DNA of 64,000 nt from NCBI RefSeq assembly GCF_900104475.1, contig NZ_FNJR01000005.1, forward strand, positions 248,001 through 312,000, read 5' to 3'. The DNA comes from Actinopolyspora xinjiangensis. GTDB taxonomy: Bacteria; Actinomycetota; Actinomycetes; Mycobacteriales; Pseudonocardiaceae. The notes below the pieces were generated by a model. That model was not told the origin of the DNA, ran no database searches, and saw only the letters and a list, made by a program, of their open reading frames with translations. The translations under genes were made by a program, and so were the position numbers. Within the stretch, counting starts at the first letter, position 1. Each line of letters begins with the position of its first letter. This document shows, piece by piece, positions 27,379-40,081 of the stretch.

Positions 27379-28896
27379 GTGACCACACAACTCGAGTCCC
27401 CGAGCCCGGCTCGACCGGGTTCCCTGGGGGAGCACCTCCGCAGGAACAAGTCGGTGTTCGGCTTCGACCTCGCGGCCTCGCTAGTCGTGTTCCTGGTGGC
27501 ATTACCACTGTGTGTGGGCATCGCCGTGGCCTCCGGCGTGCCCGCCGAACTGGGCATCGTCACAGGCATAGTCGGCGGCATCGTGGTCGGCTGCATGCCG
27601 GGCAGCACCATGCAGGTCAGCGGCCCGGCGGCGGGCCTGACCGTGCTGGTCGCCTCCACCATCGCCCAGCACGGCCTCGCCATGCTGGGAGTGGTCGTGC
27701 TCGGCGCTGGCCTGTTGCAGATCGTGATGGGGCTGACCGGCGTCGGGACCTGGTTCCGCGCCATCTCACCCTCGGTGATCCAAGGGCTGCTGGCCGGGAT
27801 CGGCCTGGTGCTCATCCTCGGCCAGATCTATCCCATCGGGGGGCTGGACCAGCCTTCCAGTACCGGGGCCAAGTTCGCGCGGCTGCCCGAGCTGTTCCAC
27901 GCCGTGTTCACCACCCCCGCCGGGCGGGCGGGAGTCACCATCGCGGTGGCCACCCTGCTGGTCATGGCGTTGTGGGCACGGTTGCCCAACCGCCTGCGGA
28001 TCGTCCCCGCCCCGCTGGTGGGAGTGGCCTTCGCCGCGGTGCTCACCTATGTGCTGGGTCTCCCCTTGGAGACGATCCGGGTCGGTTCCCTGCTGGAGAC
28101 GCTCAACGTTCCCTCCCCGGCGGACTTCGGCGCGGTGACCAGTTTCGCGGTGCTCGGCTCGATCCTGACCTTCGCGCTGATCGCCTCGGCGGAAAGCCTG
28201 TTCAGCGCGGCCGCGGTGGACCGGATGCACGACGGTCCCAAGACGCGCTACAACGCCGAACTGGTGGCCCAGGGGACCGGCAACGCGGTCTGCGGGGTGC
28301 TCGGCGCGCTGCCGATGACCGCGGTGATCGTGCGCAGCACCGCCAACGTGCACGCCGGAGCGCGAACCAAGCTCTCCCGCGTGCTGCACGGTTGTTGGCT
28401 CCTGTTGTTCGTGATGCTGCTGCCCGGGCTGCTCTCCTACATCCCGCTGGCCACTCTCGCGGCGCTGCTGGTGCACGCGGGTTGGAAGCTGCTCGGGGTG
28501 CGGCAGGTCGCCGCGCTGTTCCGGGAACAGCGTTCCGAGGCGTTCATCCTGGTGCTGACCGCCGGCACCATCCTGGCCACCGATCTGCTGATCGGTGTGC
28601 TCACCGGCATCGTCGCGGCAGTGATCAAGACCGCCTGGGAGGTCTCCGGGCTTTCCGTGGAGGTCGAGCACGAGGACGACCACGCCAGGGTGAGGCTGCA
28701 CGGCAACGCCACCTTCCTGCGGTTGCCACAGCTGCAGGACAGGCTGGAGCAGCTGCCCCGAACACGTAGCGCTCATGTGGACATGACGCTGCTGCGCCAC
28801 CTGGACCGTGCCTGCCACCAGGCCATCGAGCACTGGGCGGAGCAGCGGCGCAAGGACTCCTGCGACGTGGAGCTGGCGAAGCCCGGCACGAGCTGA
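27379..28896 (+). CDS. SulP-family inorganic anion transporter
   Basis: An integral membrane transporter of the SulP family, which moves sulfate, bicarbonate or related anions. The 505-residue protein has about ten helices with family segments [39 protein letters not shown] (20 residues) and [18 protein letters not shown]. The C-terminal ~85 residues correspond to a short STAS domain ([32 protein letters not shown]). There is no fused carbonic anhydrase. The NSAA-type SulP with this STAS often carries bicarbonate, but the sequence alone does not decide the substrate. The GTG start is preceded by GGAG six bases upstream. Confidence 0.9.
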   Translation: MTTQLESPSPARPGSLGEHLRRNKSVFGFDLAASLVVFLVALPLCVGIAVASGVPAELGIVTGIVGGIVVGCMPGSTMQVSGPAAGLTVLVASTIAQHGLAMLGVVVLGAGLLQIVMGLTGVGTWFRAISPSVIQGLLAGIGLVLILGQIYPIGGLDQPSSTGAKFARLPELFHAVFTTPAGRAGVTIAVATLLVMALWARLPNRLRIVPAPLVGVAFAAVLTYVLGLPLETIRVGSLLETLNVPSPADFGAVTSFAVLGSILTFALIASAESLFSAAAVDRMHDGPKTRYNAELVAQGTGNAVCGVLGALPMTAVIVRSTANVHAGARTKLSRVLHGCWLLLFVMLLPGLLSYIPLATLAALLVHAGWKLLGVRQVAALFREQRSEAFILVLTAGTILATDLLIGVLTGIVAAVIKTAWEVSGLSVEVEHEDDHARVRLHGNATFLRLPQLQDRLEQLPRTRSAHVDMTLLRHLDRACHQAIEHWAEQRRKDSCDVELAKPGTS

Positions 28897-28964
28897 TCCC
28901 GATGCCCGGCGAACCGTCCCGTCCCGCACGTTCGGGGCGGGGCGGCGCGGGTAGCGTCGGGAAC

Positions 28965-30368
28965 GTGACTGATGGTCTGTTCGGCAACGGTTCGTTGCAC
29001 AGCGGTCTGCTCGACGGCGGCCTGTTCGGCGCCGATGCCGAGGACCGCGCCGAGCGGCGACTCGCCGAGAACGCGCCTCTGGCGGTGCGGATGCGTCCCA
29101 GGACGCTCGACGAAGTCATCGGACAGGATCACCTCCTCGGGTCGGGCGCCCCGCTGCGACGTCTCGTGGAGGGAGCCGCACCCGCCTCGGTGCTGTTGCA
29201 CGGGCCGCCGGGTACCGGCAAGACCACGCTGGCGGGACTGGTCTCGCAGGCGACGGGCCGCCGCTTCGTGGCGCTGTCCGCCCTGTCGGCGGGGGTCAAG
29301 GAGGTACGCGGCGTGATAGAGGAGGCGCGCCGCAGGCTCGGTCACTCGGGTGAGGCCACCGTGCTGTTCATCGACGAGGTCCACCGGTTCTCCAAGACCC
29401 AGCAGGACGCGCTGCTGTCGGCGGTCGAGGATCGCACGGTGCTGTTGGTGGCGGCCACCACCGAGAATCCCTCGTTCTCCGTGGTCTCACCGCTGCTTTC
29501 GCGCTCGTTGGTGCTGCAGCTGCGACCGCTCGGTGAGCAGGAGGTCGAACAGCTGGTGCTGCGCGCGTTGCGCGAACAACGTGGGCTGAACGGCGCCTTC
29601 CGGTTGGCGGAGGAAGCCGAGCGGCACCTGGTCTCCCTCGCCGGAGGTGACGCGCGTCGCGCGCTGACGGCGCTGGAAGCGGCGGCCGAAGCGGCGGCGG
29701 CCACCGGCGCGGACACCATCGATCTGTCCACGGTCGAGGCGACCGTGGACAAGGCGGCCGTGCGCTACGACCGCGACGGTGACCAGCACTACGACGTCGC
29801 GAGCGCGTTCATCAAGTCCATCCGGGGATCGGACGTGGACGCCGCGCTGCACTACCTGGCCAGGATGATCGAGGCGGGCGAGGACCCGCGGTTCATCGCT
29901 CGCAGGCTGGTGGTGCACGCCAGCGAGGACGTGGGAATGGCCGATCCCACCGCGTTGCAGAGCGCCGTCGCCACCAGTCAGGCGGTCCAGTTCATCGGTA
30001 TGCCGGAGGGCAGGCTGGCACTCGCGCAGACCACTGTGCACCTGGCGACCGCGCCGAAGTCCAACGCTGTCATCACCGCGATCGACGAGGCGTTGGCCGA
30101 CGTCCGAGCGGGCAGAGCGGGGACCGTGCCCGCGCATCTGCGGGACGGGCACTACGCGGGGGCAGAACGACAGGGCAACGCCATCGGGTACCGCTACCCG
30201 CACGACCGTCCGGAAGGAGTGCTCGAACAGCAGTATCCCCCCGACCAGCTGGTCGGCAGGGACTACTACGAACCCAGCGGTCGCGGTGAGGAACGTACGT
30301 TGGCGGACCGCGTGCCGAAACTGCGCGGCATCGTACGCGGTGATCAGCCGAGGACGCGCTCCGAGTGA
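28965..30368 (+). CDS. rarA: Replication-associated recombination protein A (AAA+ ATPase)
   Basis: RarA (MgsA) is an AAA+ protein related to the clamp loader that acts at stalled replication forks. The 467-residue protein has [20 protein letters not shown]-like opening (here [19 protein letters not shown]), Walker [10 protein letters not shown], Walker [19 protein letters not shown], and a C-terminal helical domain with [16 protein letters not shown] and YRYPHD. The GTG at 28965 is chosen by homology (VTDGLFGNG); an in-frame ATG at 28902, just after the SulP stop, adds 21 non-conserved residues. In mycobacteria the homologue Rv2559c is also near alaS, so position is conserved. Confidence 0.94.
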   Translation: MTDGLFGNGSLHSGLLDGGLFGADAEDRAERRLAENAPLAVRMRPRTLDEVIGQDHLLGSGAPLRRLVEGAAPASVLLHGPPGTGKTTLAGLVSQATGRRFVALSALSAGVKEVRGVIEEARRRLGHSGEATVLFIDEVHRFSKTQQDALLSAVEDRTVLLVAATTENPSFSVVSPLLSRSLVLQLRPLGEQEVEQLVLRALREQRGLNGAFRLAEEAERHLVSLAGGDARRALTALEAAAEAAAATGADTIDLSTVEATVDKAAVRYDRDGDQHYDVASAFIKSIRGSDVDAALHYLARMIEAGEDPRFIARRLVVHASEDVGMADPTALQSAVATSQAVQFIGMPEGRLALAQTTVHLATAPKSNAVITAIDEALADVRAGRAGTVPAHLRDGHYAGAERQGNAIGYRYPHDRPEGVLEQQYPPDQLVGRDYYEPSGRGEERTLADRVPKLRGIVRGDQPRTRSE

Positions 30369-30663
30369 CTCCTTTCCGGGACCTGCGCTCCTCACCGCCA
30401 CACGGCCGTGGTCGGGCGCCTCGCGGGAGGGCGAAGCACCTCGGGACGTTCGGTCGGCTCACGGCGCGGGAGAATCCGAAGCCGGTCCGGTCACGTGGTG
30501 GGGTGCCGCCTGTCGGTGCCCCTGCCGGACGTGCGCGGTGGTCCGCCTCCCGCCGGGACGGTTTTCGGTAGCCGCCCCGGTTTCCGGGACGTGCCCGACC
30601 GAGCGGAAACGCGATGTCAACGGCCCGGCCGTAGTGGCGGTCGGTTCAGGAAGGGACGGACGA

Positions 30664-31629
30664 GTGACTCCTCGAATCCTGGTGACCCGTCGGATTCCCG
30701 ATTCGGCGGTGCGACTGCTGGAATCGGCGGGTGAGGTGTGGGTGTGCGACCAGGACCGGGCCATGACCCCGGCGGAGCTGCACGAGGCCGTGCACGGCGC
30801 CGATGCCGTGGTCACCATGCTGCACGACCGCGTCGACGGGGAGATGCTCGACGCGGCGGGCTCCTCGCTGCGCGTCGTCGCCAACGTCGCCGTGGGCTAC
30901 GACAACGTCGACGTGACGGCGCTGGATCGGCGCGGAGTGCTGCTGACCAACACACCGGGGGTACTCACCGACGCCACGGCGGATCTGACGTTCGGGCTGC
31001 TGCTGATGACCACCCGCAGACTCGCCGAGGGAGAACGATTGATCCGCTCGGGCACCCCCTGGGCGTGGAACTTCTCGTTCATGCTCGGTAGCGGGCTGCA
31101 GGGCAAGACGTTGGGAATCGTGGGGATGGGCCAGATCGGCCGTGCGGTGGCCCGCCGAGCACTCGCCTTCGGAATGGACGTCGTCTACACCGCCAGGAAC
31201 CGGGTGGAGGCCGAGGTCGAGAACGAGTTGGGCGCGGACTTCCTGCCGATGTCGGAGCTGCTGGAGCGTTCGGACGTGGTCTCGCTGCACTGCCCGTTGA
31301 CCGACTCGACCAGGCATCTGATCGACGGGACCGCCCTGTCCCGCATGAAGTCCTCGGCCGTACTGGTCAACACCAGCCGGGGAGCGGTGGTCGACGAACG
31401 AGCGCTGGCGCGGGCACTGCGGGAGGAGACCATAGCCGGTGCCGGACTGGACGTGTTCGAGAACGAACCCGAGGTGGATCCCGAACTGCTCGAACTGGAC
31501 AACGCGGTGATGGTGCCGCACCTGGGTTCGGCCACCAGCGAGACGCGTACCGCCATGGCGGTGCTCGCGGCCCGCAACGTGGTCGGCGTGCTCGACGGCA
31601 GTGGCCCGGTCTCACCCGTCAACGGCTGA
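30664..31629 (+). CDS. D-2-hydroxyacid dehydrogenase (glyoxylate reductase-like)
   Basis: An NAD(P)-dependent D-isomer 2-hydroxyacid dehydrogenase, closest in layout to glyoxylate/hydroxypyruvate reductases. The 321-residue protein has the substrate-side segment VANVAVGYDNVDV, the nucleotide loop GIVGMGQIGRAVARRA (GxGxxG), the catalytic Arg in LVNTSRGAVVDE, Glu in DVFENEPEV and His in MVPHLGSATSETR. The GTG at 30664 is set by homology (VTPRILVTRR) with an AAGGGA-type ribosome site; the frame is open upstream without homology. It stands alone, 295 bases after rarA. Confidence 0.9.
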   Translation: MTPRILVTRRIPDSAVRLLESAGEVWVCDQDRAMTPAELHEAVHGADAVVTMLHDRVDGEMLDAAGSSLRVVANVAVGYDNVDVTALDRRGVLLTNTPGVLTDATADLTFGLLLMTTRRLAEGERLIRSGTPWAWNFSFMLGSGLQGKTLGIVGMGQIGRAVARRALAFGMDVVYTARNRVEAEVENELGADFLPMSELLERSDVVSLHCPLTDSTRHLIDGTALSRMKSSAVLVNTSRGAVVDERALARALREETIAGAGLDVFENEPEVDPELLELDNAVMVPHLGSATSETRTAMAVLAARNVVGVLDGSGPVSPVNG

Positions 31630-31683
31630 TCCTCCCGCCCGGTACCCGGTGCGTGGACGGGAAAGGCGCTCCCCTCGGTGTGC

Positions 31684-32862
31684 TCAGGCACTCAGCTGTC
31701 GCCGTCCCGCCCGGGGCACCGAGGCGCCCGCCGCCGCGACGAGCGCGGGCAGCAGCATCCCGAGCAGAATCCACGCCGGACTCGGCACGAGCATCCACCA
31801 GTCGATCCGCAGCCCCAGGAACGCCTCCATCGGGGCCCGCAGTGCCAGCGCCCCCAGCATCCCCAGCACGGTCGCGGGAACCGCCGCCGCCAGGCCGGAG
31901 ACGGCGGCGACGCCGGCCACCCGTGGGAGGGGTTCCTCGGCCCGGTTCCGCCGGAAGGTGAACACGCCGAACAGCGCCGCGCCGACCAGCAGCCCACCGA
32001 GCGCGATGTAGCGCCAGGTGTCCACTGTGGCGATCATCTTCCGCTCCCGCAGCGGCAGTGGGAAGGTCCCCAGTCCGGTCTCGCGCAACCGCTCGGCCAC
32101 CACCTCCGGGTCGTGGGAGTCCTCGACCATCACCCCGACCCGGTCGGCGCCGTTGGTGATCCGCAGCAGGGAAGCGGTCTTGCCGTCGGCGGCCGAAGCC
32201 AGCTTCGCGGCGGTCACCGGCGAGAGGTAGGCGGTTTCCGGCCCGTCCGCGTGCCAGCGGGCGTCGTAGGTGGCCACGATCTCCAGCTCGATCGTCTCCG
32301 AGACCAGCGGCGGTTTCCTCTGCAGGTCGGCGGCCTGCTCGGCCCCGTCCTCGGATGAGGGAGGTGGAGTGTCCTCGGCCTCGCTGCTGTAGGCGAAGAG
32401 GACTGTGCGACCGAGGTGGCGGGTGAAGTCCACTCCCTGGCTGTGGCTCGGGACCACCACCTGTCCCGGTTTCAACCCGTCGACCACCGAGCCGCTCGTG
32501 ATCGGCGGCGGGACGTAGCTCCCCCAGGAGTGCGTCGCCAACGAGAACCGTGGCAGTGGGCTGTCCTCGGGGCTTCGGATCGACGACACGTAGTCCCCGA
32601 CCGCCCACTCGACACCGGGAATCGAACGGATCATCTCCAGCTTCTCGGCGTTGAGCTGCCCGATGGTGCCCTTGCTGTCCAACGGCGAGACCACCAGGCG
32701 CTGCGCACCGTCGGCCCGAAGCAGGTCGCGTGCCGTCGCGTGCTGGATCCCGGCGCTGACCCCGGCCAGCGTGCCGAGCAGAAACGTGAACACAAGCATC
32801 ACCGGCAGTGGTGCGCTGCGGAATCCCGACCTCAGTGCGGCCGATACGGCCCGCTTGAGCAT
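31684..32862 (-). CDS. ABC transporter-type permease with MacB-like extracytoplasmic domain
   Basis: The 392-residue protein has one N-terminal helix (PLPVMLVFTFLLGTLAGVSA), a large extracytoplasmic part (about 40-275) rich in beta-type sequence (QRLVVSPLDSKGTIGQLN), and three C-terminal helices (about 280-380). This order is that of MacB/FtsX-type permeases, though the FtsX signature is weak. No ATP-binding partner lies next to it, so it would need one from elsewhere. A His/Ser/Pro- and Glu-rich patch (AEDTPPPSSEDGAEQ) interrupts the extracytoplasmic domain. The ATG at 32862 is preceded by GAGGGGA. It is divergent from the gene at 33247. Confidence 0.75.
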   Translation of the reverse strand: MLKRAVSAALRSGFRSAPLPVMLVFTFLLGTLAGVSAGIQHATARDLLRADGAQRLVVSPLDSKGTIGQLNAEKLEMIRSIPGVEWAVGDYVSSIRSPEDSPLPRFSLATHSWGSYVPPPITSGSVVDGLKPGQVVVPSHSQGVDFTRHLGRTVLFAYSSEAEDTPPPSSEDGAEQAADLQRKPPLVSETIELEIVATYDARWHADGPETAYLSPVTAAKLASAADGKTASLLRITNGADRVGVMVEDSHDPEVVAERLRETGLGTFPLPLRERKMIATVDTWRYIALGGLLVGAALFGVFTFRRNRAEEPLPRVAGVAAVSGLAAAVPATVLGMLGALALRAPMEAFLGLRIDWWMLVPSPAWILLGMLLPALVAAAGASVPRAGRRQLSA

Positions 32863-33246
32863 TCGACGTGTCCCCTCGTGCTAGTCCGGCGGTGCCAACA
32901 CGGCCGGTCAGGCAATCTATCGTGCCGGCAGTCCCCTCGCGCCGAGCACCCGCGCTCGATCCTAGTAGGGGCCCTCGCACCACTCGCCCGATACGTCCAC
33001 TCCCGTTCCGGGGGGCTCGAGCGGGTACGGAAGCCATGTTGCCGGTACCGGCGCCGCGTTCGCCTCCCCGGTCCGGACCTGGGGCTCCCTCTGGTGGTGC
33101 CCCCGCTGCCTGCTCGGCGAAGTGTGCCGCAAAGCCGCACACGCGCCGAGCACGGCGGCGCGATAGCCTGACCGCGATCATCGCCGTCGTTTCGGGGCGA
33201 CCGCTACGACGGCCGCACGCGAATCAGCTGGAAACCGGGAGGACAC
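32863..33246. other. Divergent promoter region, no gene seen
   Basis: The gap lies between the divergent permease and DUF948 genes. It has no frame with coding character. GGGAGGA at 33237-33243 is the likely ribosome site of the right-hand gene. Confidence 0.45.
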
Positions 33247-33651
33247 GTGACGCCCACCGAGATCGCCGCGCTGATCGCAGCAGGTGCTTTCGTGCTGCTG
33301 GTCGTGCTGCTGGCGATCCCGTTGGTCAAGCTCGGCCGTACCCTGGACGAGGCGACCAACGCGATCCGCAAGGCGCAGGAGAACTCCGATCCGCTGTTCA
33401 CCGGGGCGAACACCACCCTCGACCACGTGAACACGCAGTTGGAGCGTGTTGACGGCATCACAGCCAACGCCCAGTCGGTCTCCAACAATGTGTCCGCACT
33501 GTCTTCGCTGTTCACCGCTACACTGGGAAGCCCGCTGGTGAAGTCAGCCGCCTTCACCTACGGCGTGAGCAAAGCCCTGCGCGCCCGCCGCAAGCGTGAC
33601 GAACAGGCCGCGGGCAAGCATTCCCGCAGGCGCAAAGGGGGTCGTAAGTGA
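33247..33651 (+). CDS. DUF948-family membrane protein
   Basis: The 134-residue protein has one N-terminal helix (IAALIAAGAFVLLVVLLAIPL), then an amphipathic, probably coiled-coil stretch (LGRTLDEATNAIRKAQENSD), and a Lys/Arg-rich end (KHSRRRKGGRK). This is the DUF948 pattern, of unknown function, found just before alaS in many actinobacteria. The GTG at 33247 has GGGAGGA upstream. Its TGA overlaps the next GTG. Conserved linkage with alaS suggests cotranscription but not a shared task. Confidence 0.88.
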   Translation: MTPTEIAALIAAGAFVLLVVLLAIPLVKLGRTLDEATNAIRKAQENSDPLFTGANTTLDHVNTQLERVDGITANAQSVSNNVSALSSLFTATLGSPLVKSAAFTYGVSKALRARRKRDEQAAGKHSRRRKGGRK

Positions 33652-34004
33652 GCCGTCTGTTCTGGCTCGGTGCCGGTGTCGCCGCGGGCGTGGCGCTGAG
33701 CCGCAAAGTGAATCGGACCGCGCGCAGGGCCACACCCGCCGGGGTGGCCGACCAGCTCGGCGACGCGGTTCGGGAACTGGCGGAGGCGGTAGGCTCGTTC
33801 GGAGCCGACGTGCGCGCGGGGATGAGCGAGCGCGAACGCGAGCTCCACGAGAGCGTGACCGAGCGCACCGGCATCGTCACCGGAGGCCGCGAACCGAGGA
33901 CCGTCACGTTGCCGGAGAATGGGAACCGGCAGGTGACCCGGATGGCCGGAACGCTCGAGGAAGCCGGTTCGTACGGGCGGCGAGCTCGTAGGGCGGGGCG
34001 CTGA
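33648..34004 (+). CDS. Small conserved actinobacterial protein (DUF6167-like)
   Basis: The 118-residue protein begins VSRLFWLGAGVAAGVALSRK, a short hydrophobic N-terminal segment followed by a basic stretch (VNRTARRATPAGVADQLGD). The rest is helical and charged and ends in RRARRAGR. Proteins of this kind sit between the DUF948 gene and alaS in many actinobacteria; I associate them with DUF6167 from memory. The GTG overlaps the previous stop (GTGA), so translation is coupled. Confidence 0.75.
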   Translation: MSRLFWLGAGVAAGVALSRKVNRTARRATPAGVADQLGDAVRELAEAVGSFGADVRAGMSERERELHESVTERTGIVTGGREPRTVTLPENGNRQVTRMAGTLEEAGSYGRRARRAGR

Positions 34005-34089
34005 CGTTCGTCGCGAGTCGCCGCTCACGCCGACCGGTGTCCCGCCTGCTCCGTGCCGGTAGCCCGCATCCGCGTAGAAGGACCCCATC

Positions 34090-36764
<2,675 letters not shown>

Positions 36765-36768
<4 letters not shown>

Positions 36769-37259
36769 ACCCCGAACGGTCCGAAACCGAGGCCAACGAC
36801 GCGGGCTCCGGTGGCCGGGCGGATCCGGGACCGGGCAGGCGCATCTGCGTGGACGTGGGGGAAGCCAGGGTGGGGGTCGCGGTCAGCGACCCGGCGCCCA
36901 TCCTCGCCAGCCCGCTGACCACGCTCAAGCGCGACAAGTCGCGCAAGTCGGATCTCGACCGCCTCGCCGAGCTGGTGCGCGAGTACGAGGTGGTCGAGAT
37001 AGTCGTCGGCCTGCCGGTGACCCTGGCGGGCAGGCACGGTCCGGCGGCCGACATGGCGCGTTCCTACTCCGACGCGCTCGACGCCAGGACCGGTGACGTT
37101 CCGGTGAGACTCAGTGACGAGCGACTCACCACGGTCACGGCCACTCGGATGCTGTCCGACCGCGGAATCCGTGGTAGGCGTCAACGGGACGTGGTGGATC
37201 AGGCGGCCGCCGTCGAGATCCTGCAGTCCTGGCTCGACGCACGTGCCCGGAGCGAATGA
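36765..37259 (+). CDS. ruvX: Putative pre-16S rRNA nuclease YqgF/RuvX
   Basis: YqgF has an RNase H-like fold and trims pre-16S rRNA. The 164-residue protein has an acidic N-terminal extension of about 25 residues, then RRICVDVGEARVGVAVSDP with the first active-site Asp. EIVVGLPVTLAGRHGPAA follows, then VPVRLSDERLTTVTATRML, and a C-terminal VDQAAAVEILQSWL with the last Asp. It overlaps alaS by four bases and precedes mltG by 12, the usual alaS-ruvX-mltG-aroE order of actinobacteria. Confidence 0.94.
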
Positions 37260-37271
37260 GAGGACCCCGGC

Positions 37272-38483
37272 GTGAACGATGATCTGGGCCTGTTCACCGA
37301 TGACGCTGGAGAGACGCCGCGCGGTGGTCGCAAGCAGGAACGTGAGCGGCTGCAGCGCAGGCGACGTCGCCGTGTCGTCACGGCGTCCTCCGGAGTCCTG
37401 GTGCTGCTGATCGTCGTCGGCGGTGCCTGCTACGGCTTGTTGCAGCTGCTTCGGCTCGGCGGCTACGAGGACTACGAGGGGGGCGGCGAGGGGCAGGTCG
37501 TCATCGAGGTCCAGCGGGGCGACACGACCAGTGCCATCGCCACCACGCTCTCGGAGCGGGACGTGGTCGCCTCGGCCAAGGCCTTCGTCGAGGCGGCGGA
37601 GGACAACAGCGAGATCACCGGGATCCAACCGGGCTTCTACCTGATGCGGGCCAAGATGTCCGGTGAGGCGGCCGTGCGACGCATCGTCTCCGACGAGGCC
37701 AGAGCCGGCAGGGTGGAGATCCGCGGCGGTATGCAGCTCGCCGACCACAATCTCCCGGGCGGGAAGGTGAAGAAGGGAATCCTCACCCGGCTGGCGGAGG
37801 TCACCTGCACCGGGGGAGAGGAGTCGTCCGGATGCGTCGACGGGGAGCGGATGACCGAGGTCGCCACCCGGGCACCGCTGTCCGAGCTCGGTGTCCCGGA
37901 CTGGGCCGCCGAGGGGATCTCGGACGTTCCCCATCCCAGGCGACGGCTGGAGGGACTCATCCTGCCGGGCATCTACCACGTGGAACCCACGGCCGCTCCG
38001 GTGGAGATCCTGCGCTCGGTGCTGGAGGAGTCCTTCGGCAAGATGCGGGCCGTGGGGTTGTCGAAGCTCGCCTCCGATACCGGCCACTCGCGCTACGAGC
38101 TGATCAGGATCGCCTCGCTGGTGCAGAGCGAGGGCATCACGGAAGACTTCGACAAGGTCGCCCGCGTGATCGAGAACCGACTGGCGATCGACATGCGGTT
38201 GGAGCTCGATTCGACGATCAACTACGTGCTGGAGGATCCGCAGCTCTACACCGACGACGAGGACAGGGCGAGGAAGGGGCCGTACAACACCTACGACAGG
38301 TCCGGCCTGCCCCCCACGCCGATCTCCGCGCCCAGCACGGCGGCCATCAAGGCGGCTGCCAATCCCGCCGAAGGTGACTGGAAGTACTTCGTCAAGTGCC
38401 ACAAGGACGGCACCTCGTGCTTCTCCGAGACGTTCGAGCAGCACAAGAAGGCCCAGCAGAAGGCCGACCGCAACGGCGTCTGA
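37272..38483 (+). CDS. mltG: Endolytic murein transglycosylase MltG
   Basis: MltG is a membrane-bound lytic transglycosylase that cuts nascent glycan strands. The 403-residue protein has a basic cytoplasmic N-terminus (about 40 residues), one transmembrane helix (VVTASSGVLVLLIVVGGACY), a LysM-like region, and the YceG domain. The catalytic Glu is in RIASLVQSEGIT, and YNTYDRSGLPPTPISAPS is the conserved C-terminal active-site block. A Cys-containing loop (TRLAEVTCTGGEESSGC) appears in the middle. It starts at GTG 37272 and belongs to the alaS-ruvX-mltG-aroE group. Confidence 0.94.
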   Translation: MNDDLGLFTDDAGETPRGGRKQERERLQRRRRRRVVTASSGVLVLLIVVGGACYGLLQLLRLGGYEDYEGGGEGQVVIEVQRGDTTSAIATTLSERDVVASAKAFVEAAEDNSEITGIQPGFYLMRAKMSGEAAVRRIVSDEARAGRVEIRGGMQLADHNLPGGKVKKGILTRLAEVTCTGGEESSGCVDGERMTEVATRAPLSELGVPDWAAEGISDVPHPRRRLEGLILPGIYHVEPTAAPVEILRSVLEESFGKMRAVGLSKLASDTGHSRYELIRIASLVQSEGITEDFDKVARVIENRLAIDMRLELDSTINYVLEDPQLYTDDEDRARKGPYNTYDRSGLPPTPISAPSTAAIKAAANPAEGDWKYFVKCHKDGTSCFSETFEQHKKAQQKADRNGV

Positions 38484-38545
38484 CGTTCGCCCGCGCGGTC
38501 CGCGTCGTTCGTACGAGAGTCCGGTTCCGAGGGGAGCTTTCGGGA

Positions 38546-39436
38546 ATGTCAGCTCAGTCACCCGAGTCGGTGGGGCCGCGTGCGGCCAGGGCCGGGGTGG
38601 TGGGGTCGCCGGTGGAGCACTCGCTCTCCCCGGTGCTGCACGGCGCCGCCTACGCGGCGCTCGGCCTGCGCGACTGGTCGTACCAGCGCGTCGAACGGGA
38701 CGCGGAAGGATTACGGGAACTGGTCGGTGAGCTCGGTCCCGACTGGCGCGGGTTGTCGGTGACGATGCCGGGCAAGCACGCGGCGCTGGAACTGGCCTCG
38801 GAGAGCAGTGAGCGTGCCGTCGCTGTCGGTGCCGCCAACACGCTGGTCCGGTGCTCCGAAGGCGGGTGGTACGCCGACTGCACCGATGTCGACGGCGTTT
38901 CCGGTGCGTTGCGCGGGGCCGGTGGTTTCCGTGGCGGTGCTCCGGGAGCGGGTACCGGGCTGGTACTCGGCGCGGGGGGTACCGCCCTGGCGGTGCTCGC
39001 GGCCTTCGCGGAACTGGAGGTGCGGACGGTGACCCTGGCGGTGCGGGATCCCGCGCGTGCCGGGGCCGCGCTGGCGACGGCCGAACGTGTCGGGGTGCGT
39101 GCCGAGGCGCGGGCGCTGGGGTCGTTGGACCTGGCCGAGGCCGCCGCTGCCGCCGACGTGGTGGTCTCCACGCTGCCGGCCGGGGCGGTGGACGGGTACG
39201 CTCACGAGCTGGCGAAGGCCGGTTGCGTGCTGGACGTGGTCTACCACCCCTGGCCGACACCGTTGGCCGAGGCGGTGCACGCCGTGGGCGGTCGGTTGGC
39301 CACCGGGCTGGACATGCTGCTGCACCAGTCGTTCGGCCAGGTCGAGTTGTTCACGGGGGTTTCCGCGCCGCGAGCGGCGATGCGGGACGCGTTGTCCGAA
39401 GCCACCGGTGGCGGGGTGCCGCTCCCGTTGCGGTGA
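38546..39436 (+). CDS. aroE: Shikimate dehydrogenase
   Basis: AroE reduces 3-dehydroshikimate to shikimate with NADPH. The 296-residue protein has the substrate domain with GVVGSPVEHSLSPVLHGAAY, the catalytic Lys in LSVTMPGKHAAL, and Asp in NTLVRCSEGGWYADCTDVDG. The nucleotide loop is GTGLVLGAGGTALAVLAAF. The C-terminal block is DMLLHQSFGQVELFTG. I start at ATG 38546 (GGGGAG upstream); the frame is open 150 bases further upstream into mltG without homology. In mycobacteria aroE also follows mltG and precedes the prepilin peptidase; here a PTS block intervenes. Confidence 0.94.
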   Translation: MSAQSPESVGPRAARAGVVGSPVEHSLSPVLHGAAYAALGLRDWSYQRVERDAEGLRELVGELGPDWRGLSVTMPGKHAALELASESSERAVAVGAANTLVRCSEGGWYADCTDVDGVSGALRGAGGFRGGAPGAGTGLVLGAGGTALAVLAAFAELEVRTVTLAVRDPARAGAALATAERVGVRAEARALGSLDLAEAAAAADVVVSTLPAGAVDGYAHELAKAGCVLDVVYHPWPTPLAEAVHAVGGRLATGLDMLLHQSFGQVELFTGVSAPRAAMRDALSEATGGGVPLPLR

Positions 39437-39760
39437 GCGATCGGCCCCGTGGTGAACGTGCCTCCGGCTCTTCCCCGGAGGGGCGGTCCCGCGAGGTCTT
39501 GGCGCGAGAAGTGGGCCGGCCCTCCACCGTGCGAGAACCGGCCCACAGCCTGGTGTGACGGGTTTTTCAGGATTTCCGGTGCCCGGTATCTCCCGCGTTC
39601 GTCACCGCGACGAGCGCGGATCCGGCGCCGAACTCCGACCCCCGCCGCGCGTGCTCTCAGGCCCGGCGTCGTGCACATCCGCCCGACGTCGGGCCCTACC
39701 GGCGGCGAGGGCTCGCGAGAGGTTCGCGGGCCGGCCCACCACCGAGCCACCGCGGTTCGT
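39437..39760. other. Gap between aroE and ptsH (convergent)
   Basis: No gene is seen. The gap holds a strong stem-loop at 39511-39546 that probably ends both transcripts. Confidence 0.5.
39511..39546. terminator. Stem-loop between aroE and ptsH
   Basis: GTGGGCCGG (39511-39519) and CCGGCCCAC (39538-39546) form a perfect 9-bp stem around an 18-base loop. A TTTTT run follows 16 bases downstream on the plus strand. The two genes converge on it. Confidence 0.6.
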
Positions 39761-40030
39761 TCAGGAACCGTCCAGCTCGCTGCCCACGAGCTCAGCGATG
39801 CGGTCCAGCGCGTCGTCGGCGCCCTCGCCGTCGGCGGCCAGCACGACTTCGTCGCCGTACGCGGCCCCCAGTGTCATCAGTCCCAGGATGCTGGCGGCCT
39901 CGACCGGCTCCGTCTCCTGCTTGCGGATGGTGATCTTCACCGATTGCGCGGCCGCCTCCTTGGCCAGCAGGGCCGCGGGCCGTGCGTGCAGCCCTACCTT
40001 GCTCGCGACGGTGACGTGTCGTTCAGGCAT
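39761..40030 (-). CDS. ptsH: PTS phosphocarrier protein HPr
   Basis: HPr passes phosphate from enzyme I to sugar-specific EIIA proteins. The 89-residue protein has the active-site motif VGLHARPAALLA (phospho-His near residue 15) and the ASILGLMTLGAAYGDEV segment with the regulatory-type Ser. The ATG at 40030 directly follows GAGGAG, an unusually short spacing, but no other in-frame start is available upstream. It is downstream of the EIIC gene on the same strand, about 50 bases apart, so probably cotranscribed. No enzyme I gene is in this window. Confidence 0.93.
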   Translation of the reverse strand: MPERHVTVASKVGLHARPAALLAKEAAAQSVKITIRKQETEPVEAASILGLMTLGAAYGDEVVLAADGEGADDALDRIAELVGSELDGS

Positions 40031-40081
40031 CTCCTCGTCCGTTCTCGTCGTTGCCTGTCGGTCCTCGCTCTCCAGCGGGGA